Assembly: GCF_030373265.1 (NCBI RefSeq)
Contig: NZ_JAUCZC010000014.1
Coordinates: 43,617-107,616 of the forward strand
Length of the DNA: 64,000 nucleotides
Direction of reading: 5' to 3'
Origin: Blastomonas sp.
Lineage (GTDB): Bacteria > Pseudomonadota > Alphaproteobacteria > Sphingomonadales > Sphingomonadaceae
The translations under genes were made by a program, and so were the position numbers. Under the pieces are notes generated by a model. It searched no databases and had not been told where the DNA came from. It saw nothing but the letters and a program-made list of their open reading frames with translations. This document shows, piece after piece, positions 54,383 to 63,065 of this stretch; position 1 is the stretch's first letter; each line of letters starts with the position of its first letter.

Positions 54383-55033
54383 TCAGCCGGCAGCTGGTGC
54401 CGCAGCAGCGGCGGGTGCTGCATCGCCCTCGGCAGGAGCGGCTTCGCCTTCAGCGGCTGGGGCGGCGTCGCCTTCGGCCGCAGGCGCTTCTTCTGCAGCG
54501 GGGGCTGCCGGCAGCGGCAACGGGCTGCCCGACTGGGTGTTCATCCACGCCATCAGGTTGGCGCGCTCTTCGGGCTTGCCAAGACCGGCGAAGCTCATCT
54601 TGGTGCCGGGCGCATAGGCCTTGGGCGAGGTGAGCCAGGCGTTCATCTCTTCAAAGGTCCAGGGACCCGACTTTTCCTTCAGCGCATCGGAATACGCAAA
54701 TCCGGGAACGGCTGCGTGCGGCTCGCCCATGATGCCGTAAAGATTGGGGCCAATGCCGTTGGCGCCGCCATTGGTGATCGTGTGGCAAGATCCGCACTTG
54801 GCGAAGGCCTTCTCGCCCGCAGCGATGTCGGCGCTGGCGAGCAACGTGGCGACGGGTACTTCTGCGGCGGCTTCGCCTTCGGACGACACGACGCCTTCGA
54901 TCACGAAGCCAAGCTGTTCAGGACGTTCCGGCTTGTCAGCATGGAACACCTTGCCGCTGATGATCGAAAGGCCGAGGGCGGCGATGCCCCCTGCAAGAAC
55001 CCAACCTGCAATCGTGTTTTTGCTGTCCTGCAT
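54383..55033 (-). CDS. Membrane-anchored cytochrome c (CycM-like)
   Basis: 216 residues. Uncleaved N-terminal membrane helix (VLAGGIAALGLSIISG), one c-type heme domain: Cys80-x-x-Cys83-His84 (AKCGSCHT), IGPNLYGIMG, and the axial Met146 (PGTKMSFAGL). The last 45 residues are Ala/Pro/Glu repeats (EGDAAPAAEGE). It carries electrons between the bc1 complex and cytochrome oxidase in the periplasm. The acidic tail is probably a flexible spacer. Confidence 0.92.
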   Translation of the reverse strand: MQDSKNTIAGWVLAGGIAALGLSIISGKVFHADKPERPEQLGFVIEGVVSSEGEAAAEVPVATLLASADIAAGEKAFAKCGSCHTITNGGANGIGPNLYGIMGEPHAAVPGFAYSDALKEKSGPWTFEEMNAWLTSPKAYAPGTKMSFAGLGKPEERANLMAWMNTQSGSPLPLPAAPAAEEAPAAEGDAAPAAEGEAAPAEGDAAPAAAAAPAAG

Positions 55034-55269
55034 TGCCCTGTAGCCTCGTCTTTTGCTGCAGGCGCCATGATGGCACGGCGCCCTGAAAGGTCGTGATCCG
55101 ATGAAACCGACAAGAATGCCGGATGTTTCGGTGTTTCGAAAGGCATGTTGCCGCGTCGCAACAAGGCCGGTTCGCCGCTCCCTCTAATCATGGAGAAGGC
55201 GCACTGCAAGCCCCGAGACACCCGTTTTCGCCTTGTCGTCGTGGCATTGGGTGCCTATTCGCCGTGGCC

Positions 55270-56160
55270 ATGCAAAGCTACCCCCAGATCGCCCGCCTGC
55301 TGGTCGAAGACATGGCACGGATTGCTGCCGATGCGCCAGAGCGCACAATCGCCTTTCAGGGCGCGCCCGGGGCCTATTCGCATATCGCCGCCCGCCAGTT
55401 CGCTCCCGACTGGCATCCATTGCCGTGCTATTCGTTCGAGGATGCTATGGATGCGGTCAAGGATGGCCGCGCTGCCAAGGCGATCATTCCCATCGAGAAC
55501 TCTCAGCATGGCCGGGTGGCGGACATCCATTTCCTGCTTCCCGAAAGCGGCCTGACCATCGTCGCCGAATATTTCCTGCCAGTCCATCACTGCCTGCTCG
55601 CCAAGAGCCAGGGGCCGTTCCGCGCTGCGGTCAGCCATCCCCAGGCGCTGGGCCAGACCCGGCATTACCTGCGTGCGCACGCCATCCAGCCGACCACCTA
55701 TGCGGATACAGCAGGCGCCGCCGCGTTCGTTGCCGAATCGGATGACCCTGGTCTGTGCGCGGTGGCGTCCCGGCTGGCAGGCGAGGTGTTCGGGCTGACC
55801 GTGATCGCCGAGGGTATCGAGGATGCCGACCACAACATGACCCGCTTCGTGGTGCTGGCCGCGCATCGCGATGACCCGCTGCCGGGCTCGGATACGGTGA
55901 TGACCAGCATGATCTTCGAGGTGAAGAACATTCCGGCGGCGCTGTTCATGGCGCTTTCGGGTTTCGCCACCAACGGCATCAACATGACCAAGCTGGAAAG
56001 CTATATTCGCGGCGGCAGTTTTGCCGCAGCCGAATTCTACGCGGATATCGAAGGCATGCCAGGCGATCCGGCGGTGGATCGCGCGTTGGAAGTGCTCGGC
56101 CATCACAGCAAATGGGTGCGGATATTGGGCAGCTATCCGCAGGCGCTGGCGAGAGTGTGA
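55270..56160 (+). CDS. pheA: Prephenate dehydratase
   Basis: 296 residues from ATG 55270 (the open frame back to 55123 has no family match). Catalytic part: FQGAPGAYSHIAA, IPIENSQHGRVADIH, EGIEDADHNMTRFVVL with the TRF motif. C-terminal ACT domain (MIFEVKNIPAALFMALSGFA, KLESYIRGGSF) with the ESRP-like ESYI for phenylalanine feedback. No chorismate mutase part. Confidence 0.93.
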   Translation: MQSYPQIARLLVEDMARIAADAPERTIAFQGAPGAYSHIAARQFAPDWHPLPCYSFEDAMDAVKDGRAAKAIIPIENSQHGRVADIHFLLPESGLTIVAEYFLPVHHCLLAKSQGPFRAAVSHPQALGQTRHYLRAHAIQPTTYADTAGAAAFVAESDDPGLCAVASRLAGEVFGLTVIAEGIEDADHNMTRFVVLAAHRDDPLPGSDTVMTSMIFEVKNIPAALFMALSGFATNGINMTKLESYIRGGSFAAAEFYADIEGMPGDPAVDRALEVLGHHSKWVRILGSYPQALARV

Positions 56161-56167
56161 GCGGGCT

Positions 56168-57508
56168 TTAGCCAGCAGATGTATCGGCCCGGTTGAGCTT
56201 CCGCATCAACGGGGTCACGGACAATCCGTGCAACACGATCGAGCCCAGGATGATCAGTCCCACGGTTTCCCAGAGGGCATGCTGGTCAGCGAAATTGCCG
56301 TGGTTGAGCGCGAAGGCGAGGTAGTAGACCGACCCAAGCCCGCGAATGCCGAAAAAGGCGATGATGAACCTCTCCAGCGCGGGGCGCGGCAGATCGATCA
56401 ACGCCAGCCAGCCAATCACAGGCCGGATTACCAGCAGAACGAGCGCCGCGACCGCAACGTTGTTCCAGCCGACGTTCGCCAGCAGCTCGCCGCCTGTCAG
56501 CATGCCACCGAAAAGCACCAGCAGCACCATCATCACCAGCCGCTCGGTCTCATCGGCGAAGTCATGCAATTCCGAATTGAAGGCGTCGCCCTTGGCCGAT
56601 CGGTTCAACATCACGCCCGCCACGAACACCGCCAGAAAGCCATAGCCATATGCGAACTCGGTGGTGGCATAGATGGCCAGCGTTGCCCCAAGGGCGATAA
56701 AGCCGTCTCCGGTGCGTGACAGCCGGGTATCTTCGGGCAGGCGGTAGATGATCTGTCCCAGCAGCCAGCCGCCCAGAGCCCCCATCGCAGCACCGACGCT
56801 GAGCCGCCAGACGACATCGTGCCATAGCCAGGTTCCGAGCGAGGCGAGGCCCAGACCGCCGGCGCTCGCGACCAGCGCGAGATGGACGAATGGAAACGCC
56901 AGCGCATCGTTGAGCCCGGCTTCCGATGTCAGCGCGAATCTGGCTTCGTCGGTATCGTCGCCGCTCGGCCGCTCGATCTGGACGTCGGACGCCAGCACCG
57001 GGTCTGTCGGCGCGAGGCACGCGCCAAGCAGCAGCGCCGATGCGAGCGGCAGCCCGAGAATCCAGTGACCCGACAGCGCAATCGCGCCAATCGTCAAGGG
57101 CATGACCACGGCCAGCAGCCGGATCGTGATGTTCCAGTTTGTGATCGTGAATGGTCGTCCGATCTTCAGGCCTGCGCCCATCAACGAGATGATCACGATG
57201 AACTCGGTTGCTTTCTCGATCAGAACAGGGGCTTCCACCGGGTGGGGCGAGAACGTCCCCAGCGGCGTGAGCGCGAAGATGGCCATGCCCAGCCCGACAA
57301 AGATGATCGGCAGCGACAGGGGCAGTTTCTTGAGCAGCAGCGGCAACCACGCGACGAGCAGCACCACCACGCCGATGGCGAGCAGCCACAAGGTGTAGTT
57401 GTGCATCAGAAACTTGCCGATCGCACTGGTGAACAGCGGGTCGGCAAAAGCCGTGACATCCAGCGTCGGCGATTGGGGGATCAGGGATTGCCCGCCAAGC
57501 CGTGTCAT
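56168..57508 (-). CDS. Cation:proton antiporter (CPA1/NhaP type)
   Basis: 446 residues from ATG 57508, which shares a base with the polA stop (TGATG). About twelve membrane helices. CPA1 features: LAPTDPVLASDVQ and SEAGLNDALAFPFVHLAL (ion-binding Asp), FFGIRGLGSVYYLAFAL near the end. It exchanges Na+ or K+ for H+. Probably read through from polA. Confidence 0.9.
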   Translation of the reverse strand: MTRLGGQSLIPQSPTLDVTAFADPLFTSAIGKFLMHNYTLWLLAIGVVVLLVAWLPLLLKKLPLSLPIIFVGLGMAIFALTPLGTFSPHPVEAPVLIEKATEFIVIISLMGAGLKIGRPFTITNWNITIRLLAVVMPLTIGAIALSGHWILGLPLASALLLGACLAPTDPVLASDVQIERPSGDDTDEARFALTSEAGLNDALAFPFVHLALVASAGGLGLASLGTWLWHDVVWRLSVGAAMGALGGWLLGQIIYRLPEDTRLSRTGDGFIALGATLAIYATTEFAYGYGFLAVFVAGVMLNRSAKGDAFNSELHDFADETERLVMMVLLVLFGGMLTGGELLANVGWNNVAVAALVLLVIRPVIGWLALIDLPRPALERFIIAFFGIRGLGSVYYLAFALNHGNFADQHALWETVGLIILGSIVLHGLSVTPLMRKLNRADTSAG

Positions 57509-60315
57509 CAGTGCGCAGCACCCCAACTAGGGCCCGTGCCGATCTCGACGCCCAGAGGCACGCTCAGCGTGACCGCTGGCTCGGCTGAGCTCTCCATAAC
57601 GCGTCGGATCACCGCCGATGCCGCCTCCACCTGCTCTGCGGGCAGTTCGAACACAAGCTCATCGTGCACCTGCAACAGCATGCGCACCTCGTGCAGCCCG
57701 GCAGCCTGCAGCGCGGGCACCATCCGCACCATCGCCCGCTTGATGATATCGGCGCTGGTGCCCTGGATCGGCGCGTTGATCGCGGCGCGCTCGCTGCCCT
57801 GACGCTCGGCCTGGTTCTTGGAGTTGATCCGCGGAAAATGCGTCTTGCGGCCAAAAAGGGTCTCGGTGAAGCCGCATTCGCGCGCTTTTTCCATCGTCTC
57901 GGCGATATAGCGGTTGATGCCGGGGAAGCGCTGGAAATAGGTGTCGATCATGGCCTGCGCTTCGTCTGCGCTGACCTCGAGCCGCCCGGCCAGACCCCAG
58001 CGCGATATGCCGTAGAGGATCGCGAAGTTGATCGTCTTGGCACGCCCGCGGGTGTCCCGGTTGACCTCGCCGAACAGTTCGAGCGCCGTGCGGTTGTGGA
58101 TGTCCTCGCCCTTCGCAAAGGCATCGCGCAACGTTTCGACATCGGCCATGTGCGCGGCCAGCCGCAGCTCGATCTGGCTGTAATCCGCAGCCAGAATGAC
58201 ATTGCCGGGCTCCGCGACGAAGGCATGCCGGATCTGCCGCCCGATCTCGGTACGGATCGGGATGTTCTGGAGATTGGGCTCGGTCGAGGACAGCCGCCCG
58301 GTCTGTGCGCCGACCAGGCTGTAGCTGGTGTGGACGCGGCCCGTCACCGGGTTGATCTGCTCCTGCAGCGCGTCGGTGTAGGTCGACTTCAGCTTGGCGA
58401 GCTGCCGCCAGTCGAGCACCTTGCGAGAGATGTCAGACCCTTCGCCGGCCAGCTTCTCCAGCACGGTGACATCGGTCGAATACTGGCCGGTCTTGCCTTT
58501 CTTGCCACCCTTGAGGCCCATCTTGTCGAACAGGATCTCGCCCAGCTGCTTGGGGCTGCCGATGGCGAAGGTCTGGCCTGCAAGCGCATGGATTTCGAGC
58601 TCGAGTGCCGCCATGCGGGTGGCAAAATCATGGCTGAGCGCGGCCAATTGCTCGCGATCGACCTTGATGCCGTTGCGCTCCATCGCCGCGACCACCGGAA
58701 CCAGCGGGCGGTCGACCATCTCGTACACGCGGGTCGCGCCCTCCGCGGGCAAGCGGGGGCGCAGCACGTGCCACAAGCGAAGTGTCACGTCGGCATCTTC
58801 TGCGGCATAGCGGGTGGCATCGCTCAGCGGCACTTCGTTGAAACCGATCTGCTTCTTGCCGGTCCCCGTGAGCGACTTGAAGCTGATGCACTCGTGCTGC
58901 AAGTGCCGCTGCGCCAGCGCATCCATGCCGTGACCGCCACTGCCGAATTCATGCCCCGCATCGAGATCGAAGCTCATCACCATGGTGTCATCGATGGGAG
59001 CGACCGCAATGCCATGACGCGCGAGCACGTTGATGTCGTATTTGAGGTTCTGGCCGATCTTGAGAACGCTGTCGGCCTCGAGCAGCGGCTTCAGCCTGGC
59101 GATGGCGATGTCCATCGGGATCTGCGCGGGCTTTTCGGCGAACATGTCGCTGCCGCCATGCCCGAGCGGGATATAGCAGGCCTCACCCGGCGACAACGCC
59201 AGACTGACCCCGACCAGGCGTGCCTGCATCGAATCCAGCGAATCGGTTTCGGTATCGACTGCGATGGTCCCAGCAGCGAAAGCCCGGCTGATCCAGTCAT
59301 CCAAGGCTTCGATATCCTGCACGCAGACATACGCGGCGGTATCGATCGGCGACATCCCGATCGGCTGTGGCGCGATGGCGTTGTTGCTGCGCGGGGCGGT
59401 ATCACCCGACGGAGCAGACGATGATGGCGGCGAATCCGCGGGCCCGCTCGCACCCAGCTTGCGCAGCAGGCTGGTGAAACCGTGGAATTTCAGGAATTCG
59501 GCCAGCGGTTCGGGCGGGATGTCCTTGAGGAGAAAGTCCTCCAGCTCGTTGGGCAGCGGGCAATTGTCTCTCAGGGTCACCAAAACCTTGCTCAACCGCG
59601 CCATCTCCGCCTGCTCGATCAGGCTGTCGCGCATCTTGGACGGTTTCATTGCGGGAGCTGCAGCCAGCACGCTTTCCAGATCACCATGTTCGACGATCAG
59701 CTTCGACGCGGTCTTCGGGCCGATGCCGCGGATGCCGGGCACGTTGTCCACCGCATCGCCCATCAGCGCAAGAACGTCGCCGAGCTGTTCGGGTGTGACG
59801 CCGAATTTTTCCATGACCGCTTCGGGGCCCATGCGCACGTTCTTCATCGTGTCGAGCATGTCGAGCCCGGGCTGGATCAGCTGCATCAGATCCTTGTCCG
59901 AGGAAACGATGGTGACCTTCCAGCCCTTGGCGAGCGCGTCCACCGCATAACTCGCGATGATGTCGTCCGCCTCGACATTGTCTTCCTCGATGCAGGGCAT
60001 CGAAAACGCCCGGGTGGCATCCCGGATCAACGGGAACTGGGGGACCAGATCTTCGGGCGGGGCAGGGCGGTGCGCCTTATACTGATCATACAGCTCGTTG
60101 CGGAAACTCTGCGAGCTCTTGTCCAGAATCACGGCCATATGCGTCGGCCCGTCGGCCTTGTGCAGATCATCCGCCAGCTTCCACAGCATGGTGGTATACC
60201 CGTAGACAGCGCCCACAGGCGTGCCTTCCGGATTGGTCAGCGGTGGCAACCGGTGGTAGGCGCGGAAGATGTAGGACGATCCGTCGACGAGGTAGAGATG
60301 GTTCTGTTGTGACAT
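57508..60315 (-). CDS. polA: DNA polymerase I
   Basis: 935 residues from ATG 60315. 5'-3' exonuclease domain (LYLVDGSSYIFRAYH, GIRGIGPKTASKLI), 3'-5' proofreading domain with its acidic motif (VDTETDSLDSMQARL), and polymerase motifs A (LAADYSQIELRLAAH), B (RRAKTINFAILYG-like) and C (LLQVHDELVFE). All three domains look active. Replicates gaps and removes RNA primers. Confidence 0.96.
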   Translation of the reverse strand: MSQQNHLYLVDGSSYIFRAYHRLPPLTNPEGTPVGAVYGYTTMLWKLADDLHKADGPTHMAVILDKSSQSFRNELYDQYKAHRPAPPEDLVPQFPLIRDATRAFSMPCIEEDNVEADDIIASYAVDALAKGWKVTIVSSDKDLMQLIQPGLDMLDTMKNVRMGPEAVMEKFGVTPEQLGDVLALMGDAVDNVPGIRGIGPKTASKLIVEHGDLESVLAAAPAMKPSKMRDSLIEQAEMARLSKVLVTLRDNCPLPNELEDFLLKDIPPEPLAEFLKFHGFTSLLRKLGASGPADSPPSSSAPSGDTAPRSNNAIAPQPIGMSPIDTAAYVCVQDIEALDDWISRAFAAGTIAVDTETDSLDSMQARLVGVSLALSPGEACYIPLGHGGSDMFAEKPAQIPMDIAIARLKPLLEADSVLKIGQNLKYDINVLARHGIAVAPIDDTMVMSFDLDAGHEFGSGGHGMDALAQRHLQHECISFKSLTGTGKKQIGFNEVPLSDATRYAAEDADVTLRLWHVLRPRLPAEGATRVYEMVDRPLVPVVAAMERNGIKVDREQLAALSHDFATRMAALELEIHALAGQTFAIGSPKQLGEILFDKMGLKGGKKGKTGQYSTDVTVLEKLAGEGSDISRKVLDWRQLAKLKSTYTDALQEQINPVTGRVHTSYSLVGAQTGRLSSTEPNLQNIPIRTEIGRQIRHAFVAEPGNVILAADYSQIELRLAAHMADVETLRDAFAKGEDIHNRTALELFGEVNRDTRGRAKTINFAILYGISRWGLAGRLEVSADEAQAMIDTYFQRFPGINRYIAETMEKARECGFTETLFGRKTHFPRINSKNQAERQGSERAAINAPIQGTSADIIKRAMVRMVPALQAAGLHEVRMLLQVHDELVFELPAEQVEAASAVIRRVMESSAEPAVTLSVPLGVEIGTGPSWGAAH

Positions 60316-60359
60316 GGCAAATCCGATAGCAGCGGGTTCCGGCACGGTCATGCAGTTTC

Positions 60360-60385
60360 GGAACCTCGAGCGCAGCCAGAGCGTT
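60360..60385 (+). promoter_or_regulatory. EcfG-type general stress promoter
   Basis: GGAAC at 60360-60364 and CGTT at 60382-60385, 17-base spacer, an exact match to the GGAAC-N16/17-CGTT alphaproteobacterial EcfG consensus. It sits 53 bases before the ATG of the lipoprotein gene and in its orientation. Confidence 0.7.
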
Positions 60386-60438
60386 CCTTTGTGACGCTGA
60401 AGGCGTATACCTCGCGCACCACAAAAGGAGCACTTTTC

Positions 60439-60723
60439 ATGCGAAATCTTGCAATCATCGGCCTCGCAGCCCTCACCCTTGGCGTTTCAGCCTGCTCGGC
60501 GGAAACCGAGGACCGCGCCAGCGCAGCGGCCGAATCTGCCGGTGACGACATTGAAGCCAATCTCGATACCGCTGGCGAGGCGATCGACAACACGATGGAT
60601 GATGTCGAGGCCGGAGTCGACAGAACCGCCAAGGACCTCGATGCGAAGGCCGACAGGGCCGGCAACGAAATTGAGCAGGAATGGGACGAAGCAGAACGCG
60701 AAGCGGCGCGGGAAACGAACTGA
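60439..60723 (+). CDS. Small coiled-coil lipoprotein, likely stress-induced
   Basis: 94 residues from ATG 60439 with AAGGAG 8 bases ahead. Lipobox LGVSAC (Cys19). The mature part is a single highly charged helix with 11-residue-like repeats (AGDDIEANLDTAGEAIDNTMDDVEAGVDRTAKDLD), as in LEA-like or Lpp-like envelope proteins. The EcfG-type promoter upstream suggests general-stress control. Confidence 0.85.
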   Translation: MRNLAIIGLAALTLGVSACSAETEDRASAAAESAGDDIEANLDTAGEAIDNTMDDVEAGVDRTAKDLDAKADRAGNEIEQEWDEAEREAARETN

Positions 60724-60730
60724 CCGCTGG

Positions 60731-61804
60731 CTATAACAGGTCTGCCTGCTCGATCCTGCTGGACCGGGCGGGCAGGCTGATCAGCGTTCCATCCTCCCCC
60801 ATCACCACCGTTCCGGAATAGGCTTCGGCCACACCCTTGAGAAAATAGGGATGCAGCAGCCTGGTCGGCATGCGCGGCACGATATGCGTCAACACGAGCA
60901 TCCGCGCCTTGCCCTTTTGCGCGCTGCCCGCAACGGCCACGGGCGAGCTGTGATAGTTGGTGATATCCGCCATGATCTTGGCGACCCTCGCATCGCCGCG
61001 GGCCTTGGCGGTAGCGGAGATCTGCCTGACCATGTCGATATTGAGCACTTCGTGGACCAGCACGTCGCACCCGTTGCACATCTTAGATACCGATGCCGTT
61101 GGCGCGGTATCGCCGCTGATCACCACCGAGCGACCCTTGTAATCGAAGCGATAGCCCAGCGCCGGTTCGATCGGACTGTGATCGACCAGAAACGCGGTGA
61201 CGCGCACGCCCGATGCTGCATAGACCACCGAAGGGGCATCCTTGCCGCCGAGCGAGATGGTTTTGGCGCGCGCGCCAGCACCGCTGCGCGGCATGATGTC
61301 TGCCCCATGATGCGCGATGCGATAGCCATAGTCGGCCGTGTACGCGGTGTCGAAGCCCGAGACGATGCGATCGACGCCTTGCGGACCATAGACCGGCAAG
61401 GGCGATGAGCGACCGCTGCTGGCCCAGCGCAGCATCAGGACCTCACCCAGACCATCGATATGGTCCGAGTGGAAATGCGTCAGAAAGGCAGCGTCGATCT
61501 TGCCGAGCGAGACCCCGATCTGCCCGATCCTGCGGCCAGCGCCCGAGCCTGAATCGACGAGGAAGACCTGCTTGCCCGCGATCACCAGGGTACAAGGGCC
61601 AGCGCGCGCCGGATCGGGAAGGGGAGAGCCGGTTCCGCACAGGATGACATGCAACCCATCGTCGAGGCCGACGGTGGCATCTTTGCCGTAAGAGGCTTCG
61701 AGCGCCCGCGCGAACACGATTTCGCCGAGCGGCTCGCGCGCCAACCAGCCAATCACGGCCAGAACAGCAAGCAATATGACCGCAACGGTCAACAGGCGGC
61801 GCAT
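60731..61804 (-). CDS. MBL-fold metallo-hydrolase, exported
   Basis: 357 residues with an N-terminal hydrophobic segment (LLTVAVILLAVLAVIGWLA) acting as signal or anchor. Zinc motif THFHSDHIDG (HxHxDH), later ligands in FLVDHSPIEP, VISGDTAPT and LVLTHIVPR. Fold and layout resemble RNase Z/arylsulfatase-type MBL enzymes. A periplasmic hydrolase of unknown substrate. Its SD (GAGGGG, 7 bases before ATG) is inside a perfect 21-bp hairpin. Confidence 0.88.
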   Translation of the reverse strand: MRRLLTVAVILLAVLAVIGWLAREPLGEIVFARALEASYGKDATVGLDDGLHVILCGTGSPLPDPARAGPCTLVIAGKQVFLVDSGSGAGRRIGQIGVSLGKIDAAFLTHFHSDHIDGLGEVLMLRWASSGRSSPLPVYGPQGVDRIVSGFDTAYTADYGYRIAHHGADIMPRSGAGARAKTISLGGKDAPSVVYAASGVRVTAFLVDHSPIEPALGYRFDYKGRSVVISGDTAPTASVSKMCNGCDVLVHEVLNIDMVRQISATAKARGDARVAKIMADITNYHSSPVAVAGSAQKGKARMLVLTHIVPRMPTRLLHPYFLKGVAEAYSGTVVMGEDGTLISLPARSSRIEQADLL

Positions 61805-61805
61805 A

Positions 61806-61860
61806 GGCTATCCCCTCAATATTATGTCACTCCATATGCCATAATATTGAGGGGATAGCC
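61806..61860. promoter_or_regulatory. Perfect 21-bp inverted repeat covering the MBL gene's ribosome binding site
   Basis: Arms 61806-61826 and 61840-61860 are exact reverse complements, with a 13-base loop. AT-rich half (AATATTATG) and GC-rich half (CCCCTC). It ends one base before the MBL start codon, and the 3' arm contains GAGGGG, the only SD. As RNA it would hide the SD; as DNA it could be an operator or an inserted palindromic unit. A 6-codon ORF (MAYGVT) crosses the loop, without its own SD. Confidence 0.85.
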
Positions 61861-62304
61861 AGCCGCGATCGGCGATCGAAGATTTCCGATTGCGACCGAG
61901 TTATGGCGCGTTGCGGTATCGCAAAGTCGTCGTCAGGCCGCAGGATGGTGTCGATCCAGCTTTGCGGACCGGTGCGCGAGACCCAATGCCACCACCAGCT
62001 TCGATTGTCGCCGCGCCGCTGCCGTGCCTCCCGGCAGCATCCGAATGAAGCAGTTGTCGACCCCCATTGATGTCGGAGCCGAAATCGACCCGCAAGAATT
62101 GTTCCGCAGGGCTTGGATGAGGTTCGGCCAGTCGTCGACCACAAACCGTCTGCATCGGCTGGAAAAGGCGGCTTGGCAGCGCCGCTCGCGCGCCATACAC
62201 TGACTATGCCCGCAACTGGCGCATCAAGATGGATCACCATCGGGGAGCGGGTGATATCATTCGTGTCGCGCGCCTGGGCAACCTTCCGGAAGAAAGGCAT
62301 GCCC
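61861..62304. other. 444-base gap with no convincing gene
   Basis: All six frames give only unrelated short reading frames (the longest is 182 codons on the minus strand and shows no family motif or SD). Base composition is close to the genome. It may hold a decayed gene. The start of the isonitrile hydratase-like gene sits at its right end. Confidence 0.5.
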
Positions 62305-62991
62305 ATGACCGACGCCAATCCACCCTTCACCGTTGTCTTCGTTCTGTTCGATAACGTCACCCAGCTCGACTTCACCGGACCAGCGCAGTTCCTGTGCCGG
62401 ATGCCGGGGGCGAAGGTTCATGTGGCGGCTGCCGATATGTCTCCGGTGATGACCGATGTCGGCTTCGGCATCATGCCGACGGTGACGTTTGCCGATTGCC
62501 CGCAGGCCGATCTGCTGTGCGTTCCCGGCGGGCTGGGCGTCGCGCCTGCACTCAGCGATACGCGGCTGATCGATTTCGTGGCGCAACAGGCGTCGGGCGC
62601 GCAATGGATCACCAGCGTGTGCACCGGTGCGTTCATCCTGGGCCGCGCGGGATTGCTGAAGGGCAAGCGCGCAACGACGCACTGGGGCTATACCGGCCTG
62701 TTGCCAATGGTCGGTGCCGAGCATGAGGACGCGCGCACCGTGTTCGACGGCAATCTCGTGACCGCAGGCGGCGTGACCTCGGGCATCGATTTTGCACTGG
62801 CGATCATCGCGCATCTGCATGGCGAGGATGTCGCGCGTTCGATCCAACTCTCGCTCGAATATGACCCCGCCCCGCCCTTGGTAGGGGGCACGCCTTCAAC
62901 CAGTCCGGCTCACATTGTCAGTCTGATGCGGTCGCGTTTTTACGATGCTCGGTCAGCCGAGATGGCGGCCGCGCTCGACGCCACCGCCTGA
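62305..62991 (+). CDS. DJ-1/PfpI family protein, isonitrile hydratase-like
   Basis: 228 residues from ATG 62305 (AAAGG 7 bases ahead; ATG 62299 in frame is too close). VFVLFDNVTQLDFTGPAQ, LLCVPGGLG, the nucleophile Cys106 in SVCTGAFILGRAG, and THWGYTGLL. The residues agree with isonitrile hydratase (InhA), which turns isonitriles into N-formamides, rather than a protease. The substrate in this organism is unknown. Confidence 0.85.
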   Translation: MTDANPPFTVVFVLFDNVTQLDFTGPAQFLCRMPGAKVHVAAADMSPVMTDVGFGIMPTVTFADCPQADLLCVPGGLGVAPALSDTRLIDFVAQQASGAQWITSVCTGAFILGRAGLLKGKRATTHWGYTGLLPMVGAEHEDARTVFDGNLVTAGGVTSGIDFALAIIAHLHGEDVARSIQLSLEYDPAPPLVGGTPSTSPAHIVSLMRSRFYDARSAEMAAALDATA

Positions 62992-63001
62992 GATAGAAAA
63001 A

Positions 63002-63027
63002 GGGCCGGAAGGTTTCCCCTCCGGCCC
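63002..63027. terminator. Terminator between the isonitrile hydratase-like gene and groL
   Basis: 8-bp stem GGGCCGGA / TCCGGCCC, A-run before and CGTTTTC after. It works for the plus-strand gene and, in reverse, for groL (AAAAACGGG and T-run). Confidence 0.8.
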
Positions 63028-63065
63028 CGTTTTCTTGTGCTTGGCTTGGAGCCGAGCAGCGTGGA

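Noticed and set aside
61827..62375. 182-codon minus-strand frame upstream of the MBL gene
   Set aside because: No SD, no domain, and it ends inside the hairpin loop; the antisense region includes the start of the isonitrile hydratase-like gene.
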